Positions 23,631 to 32,668 of a stretch of 60,204 nt of DNA are shown piece by piece. Source of the stretch: Syntrophaceae bacterium UBA6109. Its GTDB lineage: Bacteria; Desulfobacterota; Syntrophia; Syntrophales; UBA6109. The position numbers and the translations under genes were made by a program. Position 1 is the stretch's first letter; each line of letters opens with the position of its first letter. The notes beneath the pieces are model-generated. The model did not search any database, was not told the DNA's origin, and was given only the letters and a program-made list of their open reading frames with translations. The DNA lies in assembly GCA_002428445.1 (NCBI GenBank), contig DIWJ01000067.1:71659-131862 (forward strand). Reading direction: 5' to 3'.

Positions 23631-24434
23631 ATGAAAATTATCCGTTTCCTCTCGGAACAGGGAAAAACATTATGCGGCGCTTATCATGAGAAGCAGCCGG
23701 GGCGATCCCGCATCTTGCGAGGGGATATCATCGCGGGATTCCAGGAAACCGGCGAAGAAGCAGCAATAAGGCAACTGCTGGCGCCGGTGGAGCCGCCCAA
23801 TGTGTTGGCGCTGGGACTAAATTACCGAAAACATGCCGAAGAGACAAACGTCTCTTATCCGGAGATTCCGGTGCTTTTCATAAAGGCCAATACAACAGTC
23901 ATCGGTCCCGGCGCAACGATTCTGCTTCCCGCTGCAGGTCCTGACCGGGTCGATTACGAATGCGAACTGGCCATCGTCATCGGAAAGAAAGCGAAGAATG
24001 TGACAAAGTCGGCGGCGATGGAGTACATCTTCGGCTATACGTGCGCCAACGACGTAAGTGCGCGGGATTGGCAGATCGAGAAACAAAAGAAACAGTGGGC
24101 TCGAGGGAAGAGTTTCGATACTTTTTGCCCTCTGGGACCCTGGATTGTGACGAAAGACGAGATCCCAAACCCAAACACGCTGAAAATCCGAACGATTCTA
24201 AATGGGGAAGTCCTCCAGGATTCCAATACTTCCGACATGATCTTCGATGTCCCGACGATCGTGAGCGACTTGAGCAGCTCGATGACGCTTCTTCCTGGAA
24301 CAGTCATTCTTACAGGAACCCCCGAGGGTGTGGGCTTTACGAGGAAGCCCGCCCTCTATCTGAAAGACGGCGATTCCGTAACAATTGAGATTGAAGGTGT
24401 CGGGAAACTCGCCAATCCTGTACGCTGCGAGTAG
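23631..24434 (+). CDS. Fumarylacetoacetate hydrolase (FAH) family protein
   Basis: A 267-residue protein with the FAH fold. Conserved features are LGLNYRKHAEE near residue 62, VDYECELAIVIGKKA with metal-binding Glu residues near 108-112, FGYTCANDVSARDWQ, and the C-terminal LLPGTVILTGTPEGVGF. Members cleave or hydrate fumarylpyruvate, acylpyruvates or 2-oxo-hepta-diene acids, or decarboxylate oxaloacetate. The start at 23631 has GGAAAGGAG upstream. It is transcribed away from mlaE and just before degP. Aromatic degradation or oxaloacetate handling are both open. Confidence 0.85.
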   Translation: MKIIRFLSEQGKTLCGAYHEKQPGRSRILRGDIIAGFQETGEEAAIRQLLAPVEPPNVLALGLNYRKHAEETNVSYPEIPVLFIKANTTVIGPGATILLPAAGPDRVDYECELAIVIGKKAKNVTKSAAMEYIFGYTCANDVSARDWQIEKQKKQWARGKSFDTFCPLGPWIVTKDEIPNPNTLKIRTILNGEVLQDSNTSDMIFDVPTIVSDLSSSMTLLPGTVILTGTPEGVGFTRKPALYLKDGDSVTIEIEGVGKLANPVRCE

Positions 24435-24472
24435 AAAAATCGCTACTCCCACCCTCATGCGCACCCGCCGCG

Positions 24473-24500
24473 TTGACAAAAGAGGCGAGGTGCATATAAT
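24473..24500 (+). promoter_or_regulatory. Strong sigma-70-type promoter for degP
   Basis: A perfect TTGACA and a perfect TATAAT are separated by 16 bases. Transcription would begin near 24507, leaving a leader of about 108 bases to the gene at 24615. Confidence 0.85.
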
Positions 24501-24614
24501 AGCCGCAACTTTTTGGCAATTCCTCGTTTTCCCCATTTTGTGTGATCGATAAAGTATTGGAACCGGAAGAAAAATTGCGCGACGTTCAGTATTTCGACCT
24601 GGCGGGAGGCCTCG

Positions 24615-26099
24615 ATGAAGAATCAGTCTAACAATAAAAGATCCTTCTTGTATTTTTTGTCGGCTTGTCTCATCGGTTTTTTCATCGTTTCGGTGGTAGA
24701 GGTCCTCAGATCCTCCTTTCTGCCTTCGACGCCCGGTCCCGATGTTCCGGTCGCATCCGCCGTTTCCGTCATAGAAGGCCCCAAGGGCGCCCCGGTATCG
24801 TTTGCCGACCTCGTTGATAAGCTCAAACCTTCGGTTGTCAATATCAGCACAACAAAGACGATCCGTTCCGGTGGCATGCGCTCTCCCTTTGGCGATCCGA
24901 CCTTTGATCGCTTTTTCGGCAGTGATGATTTCTTCAATCGCTTTTTCGGCGATATGCCTCAGCGCGAGTTCAAACAGCGAAGCCTCGGCTCAGGATTCAT
25001 CATCAGCGCCGACGGATACATCTTTACGAATAACCATGTAATCGAGCAGGCCGATAAAATCCTTGTCAATCTTTCCGATGGGAAGGAATACGAAGCCAAG
25101 GTCATCGGACGAGATGCCAAGACCGACATCGCGCTGATAAAGATCAAACCCAGTGAAAATCTCCCGCTGGCAGAGATGGGCGATTCTGAGAGACTTCGGG
25201 TCGGCGAGTGGGTCGTTGCCATTGGCAATCCCTTCGGTTTGGAGCAGACCGTCACAGCGGGGATTATCAGCGCCAAGGGCCGCGTCATCGGGGCCGGACC
25301 CTACGACAATTTTATCCAGACGGATGCCTCCATCAATCCTGGTAATTCCGGCGGACCGCTGTTCGGCCTCGACGGCAAGGTCATCGGCATCAATACAGCC
25401 ATTGTCGCGCAGGGACAGGGAATCGGTTTTGCAATACCCATCAACAGTGCCAAGGAGATGCTTCCCGATCTCAAGACCAAGGGAAAAGTCACGCGCGGAT
25501 GGTTGGGGATCTCTGTTCAGGACATTACGGAAGATATTGCCAAGAGCATGAAATTAAAGGACAAGAATGGAGCCCTCATCTCGGATACCTTCAAGGGAGA
25601 TCCAGCCGATAAGGCAGGCCTGAAGGCGGGCGATGTCATCACTGAAGTGAATGGAAAGAAGATCAAGGACACGCATCAACTTCTCATCATCATTGCCTCT
25701 CTGCGCGTCGGAGACAAGATCAACATGAGGTTCCTTCGCGACGGTGTGGAAAAAACTACGCAAGCCGTCGTAGCGGAAAGAGGTGAACAGGCAGAATTGG
25801 CGGCATCCGGAACTCTGAAAGAGGATTTCGGGATGACCGTTCAGGAAATCACCCCGGAGATCGCTCAATATCTTGGCATTTCGCGTAAGATTGGTGTCAT
25901 CGTGACTGAGGTGAAAGAGGAGAGCCCTGCGGATGAGGTCGGTATTCAGCCGCAGGATATCATCATGCAGATCAACAAGGTCAAGATTACATCGATGAAA
26001 GACTACTTGCGCGAAATGTCGAAATCCGCGACGAAAAAGAGCGTCCTCCTGCTCATCAAAAGAGGGAAGACAACGTTCTTCATTGCACTGCGCAAGTAG
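24615..26099 (+). CDS. degP: Do/DegP-family periplasmic serine protease
   Basis: A 494-residue HtrA protein. An N-terminal membrane helix or uncleaved signal (about 10-30) is followed by the trypsin-like domain with catalytic His141 (TNNHVIE), Asp171 (AKTDIALI) and Ser245 (GNSGGP). Two PDZ domains follow (about 295-385 and 400-490). It degrades or refolds damaged envelope proteins. The near-ideal promoter upstream suggests high basal expression. A GGGAGG site precedes the ATG. Confidence 0.95.
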   Translation: MKNQSNNKRSFLYFLSACLIGFFIVSVVEVLRSSFLPSTPGPDVPVASAVSVIEGPKGAPVSFADLVDKLKPSVVNISTTKTIRSGGMRSPFGDPTFDRFFGSDDFFNRFFGDMPQREFKQRSLGSGFIISADGYIFTNNHVIEQADKILVNLSDGKEYEAKVIGRDAKTDIALIKIKPSENLPLAEMGDSERLRVGEWVVAIGNPFGLEQTVTAGIISAKGRVIGAGPYDNFIQTDASINPGNSGGPLFGLDGKVIGINTAIVAQGQGIGFAIPINSAKEMLPDLKTKGKVTRGWLGISVQDITEDIAKSMKLKDKNGALISDTFKGDPADKAGLKAGDVITEVNGKKIKDTHQLLIIIASLRVGDKINMRFLRDGVEKTTQAVVAERGEQAELAASGTLKEDFGMTVQEITPEIAQYLGISRKIGVIVTEVKEESPADEVGIQPQDIIMQINKVKITSMKDYLREMSKSATKKSVLLLIKRGKTTFFIALRK

Positions 26100-26133
26100 A
26101 CCGGCGGGACGGTCTCATATTGGACGCTCGCCG

Positions 26134-26805
26134 ATGAATCAAGGGCCGCTGCTGCGCGAAATCTACAGTTCTTTGGATGCATACTTCGGCGACCTGCATT
26201 GGTGGCCCGGCGAAACCCCGTTTGAGGTTATTGTAGGAGCGATTCTCACACAGAACACTGCGTGGGTAAACGTAGAAAAGGCAATCCGGTGTTTGAAAGA
26301 CCGCCGGCTCATGGACCCGCGGTCCATGAGTTTGATTCCGGAGAGAGAGTTGGCATCCATCATTCGTCCGGCTGGATACTTCAACGTCAAGGCCGCCCGT
26401 CTTAAGGTATTTCTCAAGCTTCTTCATGAAGACTATGGCAATTGTCTCGACAGGATGTTTGCTGTCGAAACGGAACCGTTGAGAAAAGCCCTGTTGGCCG
26501 TAAAAGGTATCGGTCCGGAAACGGCGGACAGTATTCTCCTATACGCCGGTGGAAAGCTGACCTTTGTCGTTGACGCCTATACCAGGAGGATTCTCTCCCG
26601 CCACAACATGATTTCATCCACAGCGGACTATTCATCCGTTCGAAAACTCTTTATCGCAAGTCTCCCCAGGGAAGTCCCGATATACAGGCAGTTCCACGCT
26701 CTCATCGTTGAGACAGGGAAGAACTTCTGCCGGAAGACACCGACCTGCGGGGACTGTCCCCTGGGCGGAAAGGCGTTCCATCCGCCTCGTCTTTCCGCAC
26801 GTTAG
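26134..26805 (+). CDS. Endonuclease III-family DNA glycosylase, MagIII-like
   Basis: A 223-residue HhH-GPD glycosylase. It keeps the hairpin-helix-hairpin KGIGPETADSILLYAGG and the catalytic Asp in VVDAYTRRI, but the Lys that gives true endonuclease III its lyase activity is Glu here. So it is probably a monofunctional glycosylase like Helicobacter MagIII (3-methyladenine), not an AP lyase. Near the C terminus three Cys (CRKTPTCGDC) of the usual four iron-sulfur ligands are present; no fourth Cys follows, so cluster binding is doubtful or uses another residue. The gene starts 34 bases after degP, likely in its transcript. Confidence 0.8.
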   Translation: MNQGPLLREIYSSLDAYFGDLHWWPGETPFEVIVGAILTQNTAWVNVEKAIRCLKDRRLMDPRSMSLIPERELASIIRPAGYFNVKAARLKVFLKLLHEDYGNCLDRMFAVETEPLRKALLAVKGIGPETADSILLYAGGKLTFVVDAYTRRILSRHNMISSTADYSSVRKLFIASLPREVPIYRQFHALIVETGKNFCRKTPTCGDCPLGGKAFHPPRLSAR

Positions 26806-27196
26806 AAGCGAGGCGCGATTGTGCCGAAGAGACTATATCCATGGCGTCTTTCGGAAAGCAGTCCTTGGTTTCATTAGACTCCGATCCCGAAGGAACGTTT
26901 CTGTTTCACGTGAAACAATGCACGGGTTCGAGGATTTTCTTTCCGCGTATCGGACCGCATGCGACACCTGCGATCGGATCTCTTCCTCCAAAAACCTTCA
27001 GCGGTCATTATTGCGATAAGACAGCTCAGGATTCGCATCACCTGCACCTTTAGCGATTGTGGTAAGCAGTTGCACGGGATTCCCTCGTGTTGTTCAAAGA
27101 TGGTCTATCGGATTGCAGCCCGTCTGCTCGTTTTGTCGCGAAATGCCCGCCTGGATCCTGGACCCTTCATTGCATCTCAAGAATACCAAACCCATC
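26806..27196. other. Intergenic region holding a parS site
   Basis: No convincing ORF or hairpin-plus-T terminator is seen. The main feature is the ParB-binding site at 26902-26917. A few short open frames across it show no codon or family signal. Confidence 0.6.
26902..26917. other. parS: parS centromere-like site
   Basis: TGTTTCACGTGAAACA is a perfect 16-bp palindrome identical to the widely conserved chromosomal parS sequence bound by ParB (Spo0J) proteins. In most bacteria these sites lie in the origin-proximal part of the chromosome. It sits in a non-coding stretch, as expected for a functional centromere. No parA or parB gene is in the window. Only this one perfect copy was found by eye. 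Confidence 0.9.
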
Positions 27197-27223
27197 TTGA
27201 CAGATTCGCCACCATAGTATAGA
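27197..27223 (+). promoter_or_regulatory. Likely promoter for the carboxyltransferase gene
   Basis: TTGACA and TATAGA are separated by 15 bases. The spacing is a little short. Transcription would begin near 27230, about 47 bases before the start at 27277. Confidence 0.5.
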
Positions 27224-27276
27224 CGCTCAGCTTCAAACTCGGCAAGAACCACGGCTGATTGAAGGAGAAATTGGTT

Positions 27277-28701
27277 ATGCAGTGTGAAAAGGTTGGAACA
27301 AAACATCCCCTCAAAATCCAGGACAACACCTTCCGAGACGGGCATCAATCCATTTATGCAACCCGGCTGCGGACCGAAGATATGATTCCTATCGCCGAGG
27401 CCATGGACGAAATCGGTTTCTGGGCGATGGAGGTCTGGGGAGGCGCGACATTCGACACCATGCATCGTTTCCTTGGAGAGGATCCTTGGGAAAGGCCCAA
27501 GACTCTCAAGAAATATATCAAGAAAACTCCGCTGAGTATGCTGTTGCGGGGGCAGAATCTCGTCGGTTACCGCCATTACGCCGATGATGTGGTTCGCTCC
27601 TTCGTAGACAAGGCGTGTGAGGTAGGCATCGACGTATTCCGCGTCTTCGACGCCCTCAACGACATGCGCAATTTCGAAACCTGCGTGGAGCGAATCAAGA
27701 CCAACGGCAAGCATTTCGAGGGTGCGATCAGCTACTCACTTACCGAGCGTCACATGGGCGGTGAGGTCTTCCATCTCGACTACTATATAAACATAGCGAA
27801 AAAGCTCGAGGCCATGGGCGCCGATACGATCTGCATCAAAGACATGGCCGGCATCATAGCGCCCTATGATGCCTACAAGCTTTTTTCAGCTCTCAAGAAT
27901 GCAGTGAACGTCCCCCTTCACCTTCACACTCACTACACAAGCGGCATGGCATCGATGACATATCTGAAGGCCATCGAAGCCGGTGTCGACATCGTCGATA
28001 CATGCCTGGCCCCCTACGCGATGCGGACGTCCATGCCGCCCGTTGAGCCACTGGTCGTCACTTTGGAGGGTACCAACCGCGAAACCGGCCTGAACCTGGA
28101 TGCCTTGCTGGAGATCGGGGAACACCTAGAGAAGATTGCACCAAAATACAAACAATACTTGGCGGAAAACAAACTTTCTCTCATCGATGCGAATGTCCTG
28201 GCGCATCAAATCCCGGGCGGCATGATCTCCAATCTCATCAATCAGCTCAGAGAGATGAAGGCACTGGACAGGCTTTCCGAGGTACACAGCGAAATCCCGC
28301 TTACGAGACGCGACGCAGGCACGCCACCACTGGTGACGCCGACATCCCAGATTATCGGTGTCCAGGCTGTTATGAACGTCATGAGCGGCAGGTACCGTAT
28401 GATCAGCAACCAGTTCCGTGATCTTGTCTACGGCTTGTACGGAAAGACACCCACGCCCGTGAGTCCCGAAGTGCAGAAAGTGGCGCTGAAGGGGTATAAG
28501 CGCGGGCAGACCCCCATCACCGGGAGACCCGCCGATTACCTTGAACCGGAAATGGAGCCGGCACGACAAAAACTCGGAACCCTTGCCAAAACTGAAGAGG
28601 ATGTCCTCACCTACGTCCTTTACCCGACGACGGGAGAAGAATTCCTGAAATGGAAATACGGCCTGGAACCCATGCCCAGCACATGGCACCCGTCCGCCTG
28701 A
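27277..28701 (+). CDS. Carboxyltransferase subunit (oxaloacetate decarboxylase alpha/PycB-like)
   Basis: A 474-residue carboxyltransferase-domain protein. It has the HMGL-like barrel DNTFRDGHQS near residue 17 with a metal-binding Asp, a THYTSGM metal-His region (HLHTHY), and the PYC_OADA C-terminal domain (GGMISNLINQL and VTPTSQIIGVQAVMNV). It lacks the biotinyl domain, so a separate biotin carrier must exist. It moves carboxyl between biotin and pyruvate or oxaloacetate. The start at 27277 has AAGGAG upstream; TTG at 27259 is rejected. No biotin carboxylase gene is adjacent. Similar subunits work in pyruvate carboxylase, methylmalonyl-CoA transcarboxylase or sodium-pumping decarboxylases. 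Confidence 0.85.
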   Translation: MQCEKVGTKHPLKIQDNTFRDGHQSIYATRLRTEDMIPIAEAMDEIGFWAMEVWGGATFDTMHRFLGEDPWERPKTLKKYIKKTPLSMLLRGQNLVGYRHYADDVVRSFVDKACEVGIDVFRVFDALNDMRNFETCVERIKTNGKHFEGAISYSLTERHMGGEVFHLDYYINIAKKLEAMGADTICIKDMAGIIAPYDAYKLFSALKNAVNVPLHLHTHYTSGMASMTYLKAIEAGVDIVDTCLAPYAMRTSMPPVEPLVVTLEGTNRETGLNLDALLEIGEHLEKIAPKYKQYLAENKLSLIDANVLAHQIPGGMISNLINQLREMKALDRLSEVHSEIPLTRRDAGTPPLVTPTSQIIGVQAVMNVMSGRYRMISNQFRDLVYGLYGKTPTPVSPEVQKVALKGYKRGQTPITGRPADYLEPEMEPARQKLGTLAKTEEDVLTYVLYPTTGEEFLKWKYGLEPMPSTWHPSA

Positions 28702-28744
28702 CGAAAGTCAAAGGATCCTTCCCGCTGCGCGAGAGCGCGAACAT

Positions 28745-28773
28745 TTGACATTGCCTCCAGTATCGGATACGAA
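28745..28773 (+). promoter_or_regulatory. Possible promoter for the DUF374 gene
   Basis: A perfect TTGACA and a weak TACGAA are separated by 17 bases, upstream of the gene at 28833. The poor -10 leaves this uncertain. Confidence 0.35.
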
Positions 28774-28832
28774 ATACCTGGCTCTTCACAGCCGTTATCC
28801 AAAAGCGTCGATGTCATTGAAAGAAAGCTGAA

Positions 28833-29519
28833 ATGTTCAAAGCCCTCTCTCAAATGGCCATCCGCTACGGTCTCCTTCCCGTGGGCTACGATCTGATTCG
28901 CTTGTACATGCTTTCGGTCAGGCGTCAGGTAATCGGCGAAGAACGGCTGCTGTCTCACCTGCAAGAAGGCAGAAAGGCGATTATTGCGGTTTGGCACTCC
29001 CGCGTCTTTCCAGCAGCGGGATATGCTGAATGTTTCCGCCCCTATGCCCCTTCGGTGATGATCAGCCGCAGCCGCGACGGAGAGATCGCCTCGCAACTCG
29101 CAAGCCGGTTGAAGATCAGGCCCGTTCGCGGCTCCAGTTCAGAGGGCGGACGTCAGGCGCTGGCCACGCTCATCGAGGATCTCAAGACGCATCAACTGGC
29201 CGGACATGTGCTTGACGGTCCGCGCGGTCCGCGCGGAATCATGAAAGCCGGACTCATCAGCTTGGCGCAGCGCACCGGGGTACCGGTCTTCCCCGTATAT
29301 GTGTCCTTCAGCAATCCCTGGATTCTCAATAGCTGGGATCGCTTTCTCATCCCCAAGCCCTTCTCCCGCATCCTCATCCGCTGGGATGAGCCCTTCGTTG
29401 TCCCGGCGGTCCTCAGTGAACAGGAGTTCGAAGAATGGCGCCTGAAAATTGAACGGCAAATGCGCAACAACCAGGAAGCTGATGACCGGAAATTCGGCTG
29501 GAACAATCTTTTTGCGTGA
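28833..29519 (+). CDS. DUF374 lysophospholipid acyltransferase family protein
   Basis: A 228-residue protein of COG2121. It shows the HxR motif AVWHSR near residue 51 (the acyltransferase His region), SRSRDGEIAS and DGPRGPRGIMKAG near residue 130. It resembles lipid A acyltransferases (LpxL) in overall pattern, and probably acylates a lipid or lipopolysaccharide precursor at the inner membrane. The N terminus has a hydrophobic stretch suited to membrane association. Exact substrate is not known for the family. It stands alone on the plus strand, converging with the SDR gene. Confidence 0.85.
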   Translation: MFKALSQMAIRYGLLPVGYDLIRLYMLSVRRQVIGEERLLSHLQEGRKAIIAVWHSRVFPAAGYAECFRPYAPSVMISRSRDGEIASQLASRLKIRPVRGSSSEGGRQALATLIEDLKTHQLAGHVLDGPRGPRGIMKAGLISLAQRTGVPVFPVYVSFSNPWILNSWDRFLIPKPFSRILIRWDEPFVVPAVLSEQEFEEWRLKIERQMRNNQEADDRKFGWNNLFA

Positions 29520-29552
29520 TCCAAAGCCTTTTCCCCACGATTACCGCTCCAC

Positions 29553-30317
29553 TCAGGAAAGCATCCCCCCGTCGACAGGAAGGCATGCGCCCGTTGTGTA
29601 AGACGAGGCGCCGGAAGCGAGGTAAAGGACGGCGCCCGCCATTTCCTGCGGTGCGGCGACCCGGCCAAGCGGTATCATCGGTAGAACAGTCTTCATGATA
29701 TCGGGATTCTCGATAATGGCGCTGGAGAAACGCGTATCCGTAAGTCCCGGCAGGATGGCGTTTACACGGATCCCAAAAGGGGCCAGTTCCTTGGCGAATG
29801 ACTTCGTCAGCGCGACAATGCCGGCCTTTGTGATGGAATAGACACCCTGGAACAGGGCAGGCCGGACCGCATTGACGGAGGCAACATTGACAATCGCTCC
29901 CCCGCCGGATTCCTTCATCATTTTCGCCGCATGCTGGCTCATAAAGAAATAACCTTTCAAGTTCACATCGCAGGTCTTGTCCCAGGCACGTTCGTCGACA
30001 CTCAGCACGTCACCGAAGTGGGGGTTTGTTCCGGCATTGTTGACCAGGATGTCCAGACGCATACGGCGGGCACGCATTTCCGCAAAGAGCTGTGCGATCT
30101 GCGCAGTTTCTCCCGAATGGCAGGGAATGCAATCGGCAAGGCCCCCCTTTGCGGTGATCTCCGTTGCCACTTCTTGAAGACCCTCCATTTTTCGACTGCT
30201 CAGGATCACGCGTGCCCCATAGGAGGCAAGCATCTTGGCGATTGCCTTGCCGATACCCCGGCTTGCACCGCTCACAAGGGCGGTTTTGCCGCTGAGGTCG
30301 AAGAGATCTGGATGCAT
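29553..30317 (-). CDS. Short-chain dehydrogenase/reductase (FabG-type)
   Basis: A 254-residue SDR: cofactor loop SGASRGIGKA near residue 12, NNAG motif, catalytic Ser (NVASVNAVRP), Tyr and Lys (YSITK), and C-terminal VDGGML. The family includes beta-ketoacyl reductases and 3-hydroxyacyl-CoA dehydrogenases. The start at 30317 is set by AAGGA upstream; the GTG at 30338 overlaps it. It is the last gene of the minus-strand operon from 35847, 24 bases after the phosphotransferase gene, and may oxidise a hydroxyacyl intermediate made by the acyl-CoA dehydrogenase pathway. Confidence 0.9.
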   Translation of the reverse strand: MHPDLFDLSGKTALVSGASRGIGKAIAKMLASYGARVILSSRKMEGLQEVATEITAKGGLADCIPCHSGETAQIAQLFAEMRARRMRLDILVNNAGTNPHFGDVLSVDERAWDKTCDVNLKGYFFMSQHAAKMMKESGGGAIVNVASVNAVRPALFQGVYSITKAGIVALTKSFAKELAPFGIRVNAILPGLTDTRFSSAIIENPDIMKTVLPMIPLGRVAAPQEMAGAVLYLASGASSYTTGACLPVDGGMLS

Positions 30318-30341
30318 AGAATGATAGTCCTTTCGCACATT

Positions 30342-31412
30342 TCATAGATTCGATTGTTTCATAACGGCTTTCGCCTGCTTCTCCAGAATATGAACGGCAA
30401 AAATCAGCCGGCCGAAACGCTCGTCCTTTGTCTGCCCGTGGAAGAACCGGTAATAGATCTGCTGCGCAATGACCGCCAGCCGAAAAAGGCCGAATACATA
30501 ATAATAATCAAAGTTATCGACCTTGATTCCCGCCCTCTGGGCATAATATCCAACAACCTCCTTACGGGAAAACATCCCCTCAAGATGAGTCGGAACCAGG
30601 CGGATGGCCTGCATCTCGGCCGCGTCGGTCCGATCGACCCAGTACGCGAGCGAACCGCCGAGGTCCATAAGCGGATCGCCGACCGTCGCCATCTCCCAGT
30701 CAAGAACTCCAATAATTTTCATTGGATCGGATGGATCGAGCACAACGTTGTCGAAACGGTAGTCGTTGTGGATGACAGCCGCCCCGCATTCCGGCGGGAG
30801 AAGTTCCTCAAGCCAGGTCATGACCGCCTCGAAATCAGGTGCGTCGGTCGTTCGGGCAGCCCTGTACCGATCGCTCCATCCATTTAGCTGGCGCTTTACA
30901 TAACCATCCGGTTTCCCGAAGCCCTCCAAGCCGATCTTACGGTAATCCAGCGCATGGAGCTCGAGATGGACGTCGATCAGCTTCTCGCAGAGTTTTCGGG
31001 CCGCTTCCCGGGAAAAATCCAGACCTTCCGGCGGATCCCGCCTGAGAATGATCCCGCCGATACGCTCCATGATATAGAACGGGCATCCGATAATGCTTTC
31101 GTCCTCTGTGCAGGCAAGGGGTTCCGGGCAGTAGGGGAACACGGGTTTGAGCGCTTTCATGATCTGATATTCCCGTTTCATGTTGTGAGCGCCCTTTGCC
31201 TTTCTTCCAAAAGGCGGTCGGCGGACGACCAGTTCCCGGTCCCCGACGCGAAGAAGGTAAGTCAGGTTCGAATGCCCGCCCGGGAATTGTTCGATCTTCG
31301 CCTTTCCTTTAAGGCCACAAATATTATTCATTACATATTTCAATAGTTTATCTAACTCAAAGGCCTCCCCTTCCCGTATCGGTTTCGTTCTGTCGACCCA
31401 CTGCTCGCTCAT
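30342..31412 (-). CDS. Phosphotransferase (APH-like, ACAD10/11-type)
   Basis: A 356-residue kinase-fold protein. The Brenner motif HNDYRFDNVVLD near residue 206 and metal loop DWEMATVGDPLMDLG near residue 230 are intact, with a Gly-rich N-lobe (FPGGHSNLTYLL). The group beside acyl-CoA dehydrogenases includes ACAD10/11-type kinase domains, which phosphorylate 4-hydroxyacyl-CoA so that an acyl-CoA dehydrogenase can eliminate phosphate. The adjacent dehydrogenase gene makes that reaction a reasonable guess here. AGGGGGG precedes the start at 31412. Its substrate could also be a small metabolite or antibiotic, but context argues against it. Confidence 0.85.
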   Translation of the reverse strand: MSEQWVDRTKPIREGEAFELDKLLKYVMNNICGLKGKAKIEQFPGGHSNLTYLLRVGDRELVVRRPPFGRKAKGAHNMKREYQIMKALKPVFPYCPEPLACTEDESIIGCPFYIMERIGGIILRRDPPEGLDFSREAARKLCEKLIDVHLELHALDYRKIGLEGFGKPDGYVKRQLNGWSDRYRAARTTDAPDFEAVMTWLEELLPPECGAAVIHNDYRFDNVVLDPSDPMKIIGVLDWEMATVGDPLMDLGGSLAYWVDRTDAAEMQAIRLVPTHLEGMFSRKEVVGYYAQRAGIKVDNFDYYYVFGLFRLAVIAQQIYYRFFHGQTKDERFGRLIFAVHILEKQAKAVMKQSNL

Positions 31413-31428
31413 GAGCCCCCCTGTTCGT

Positions 31429-32625
31429 TCAAGCGGCATATCCGCGCAGGATCCTCCTGGCGACCGCGATCTTGTGGACCTCGTCGGCGCCGTCGTAAAT
31501 GCGCGCCGCCCGCTCATGCCGATAAAAGAAAGAAATAATCGTATCGTCCGTCATGCCCAGGCCCCCGTGCACCTGCAATGCCCGGTCAATGACCTTTTGC
31601 AGAACATCGGCGACGAAAAATTTGATCAGGGAGACATCTTCCCTGGCCTCTTTCATACCCAGGTTTTCGATCTTCCAGGCCGCGTGCAGCGTCATCAGCC
31701 GCGCCGCCTGAATGTCCGCGGCGCATTCGGCGATCCAGGATTGGATGATCTGTCGCGTGGCAAGAGTTTTCCCGTCCGGCGCAATAATGCGCCTTGATGC
31801 CCTCTCGCACATCAACGCGAAGGCGCGATTGCAGGTGCCGATCCATCGCATGCAGTGGTGAATCCGGCCGGGACCAAGACGTTCCTGGGCAATGACAAAC
31901 CCCCAGCCCTCGGGACCCAGGAGGTTCGTTTGAGGAACACGGCATGATTGCAGCGAGATCTCGCCATGACTGAAATAACCGCTTCCCTTATGGCCCATGA
32001 CGGGAATGTTGCGGACGAGATTGAATCCGGGAGTAACGGTCGGCACAAGGATCATGCTCGCCTTCATGTGGGGCGGGGCATCAGGATTGGTCACCGCCAT
32101 GACGATCGAAAATTCGGCCCCGTCAGCCCCCGTGGAATACCATTTCTGTCCGTTGATAACGTAATCACCGCCATCCTTTACCGCTGTCGTATCCATCATG
32201 ACCGGATTGGACCCGGGAAGCTCAACTTCGGTCATGGAAAAACAACTGCGGATGCGCCCTTCGACCAGCGGCCGAAGATAGCGTTCCTTCTGCTCGGGCG
32301 TTGCATACTTGTGAAGGATTTCGACGTTGCCTGCATCCGGGGCCTGACATCCGAAGACGTAATGCCCCAATGGCGAGCGCCCCAGCACTTCCGAAACCAG
32401 GGCATGCTCCAGCAGCCCCAACCCCATGCCGCCGTACTCTCTTGGGTGATTCGGCGCCCAGAGTTCCATTTTTCTGACCAGATTCCTCTTCTCCTCGATC
32501 TCGGGCAGGAGATCGCAAAAATCGGTGCGGAGGAATTCCGATTCCATGGGAATAATTTCCTTCTCCAGGAATTCCGCCATCAACTCCACGACCGCCTGAA
32601 TCTTGTCCGAAAGCGCAAAATCCAT
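31429..32625 (-). CDS. Acyl-CoA dehydrogenase
   Basis: A 398-residue flavoenzyme. FAD and substrate contacts are seen in FSMTEVELPGSNP and KWYSTGADGAEF (near residue 150), and the C-terminal domain has LQVHGGLGMTDDTI and RIYDGADEVHKIAVARR. The expected catalytic Glu equivalent cannot be placed by eye. It removes two hydrogens from an acyl-CoA and passes electrons to ETF or another carrier. It starts 43 bases before the ADP-forming synthetase stop on the minus strand, in the operon from 35847. In ACAD10/11-type pathways it pairs with the phosphotransferase next door. The chain-length specificity is unknown. Confidence 0.9.
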   Translation of the reverse strand: MDFALSDKIQAVVELMAEFLEKEIIPMESEFLRTDFCDLLPEIEEKRNLVRKMELWAPNHPREYGGMGLGLLEHALVSEVLGRSPLGHYVFGCQAPDAGNVEILHKYATPEQKERYLRPLVEGRIRSCFSMTEVELPGSNPVMMDTTAVKDGGDYVINGQKWYSTGADGAEFSIVMAVTNPDAPPHMKASMILVPTVTPGFNLVRNIPVMGHKGSGYFSHGEISLQSCRVPQTNLLGPEGWGFVIAQERLGPGRIHHCMRWIGTCNRAFALMCERASRRIIAPDGKTLATRQIIQSWIAECAADIQAARLMTLHAAWKIENLGMKEAREDVSLIKFFVADVLQKVIDRALQVHGGLGMTDDTIISFFYRHERAARIYDGADEVHKIAVARRILRGYAA

Positions 32626-32668
32626 CCTTAAGATCCTCCCTCTTCTGCGGATAGGAAAAGCCCCTATC

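Noticed and set aside
28786..28800. DnaA-box-like TTATCCAAA
   Set aside because: Two mismatches and a single copy; no cluster as expected for an origin, despite the nearby parS.
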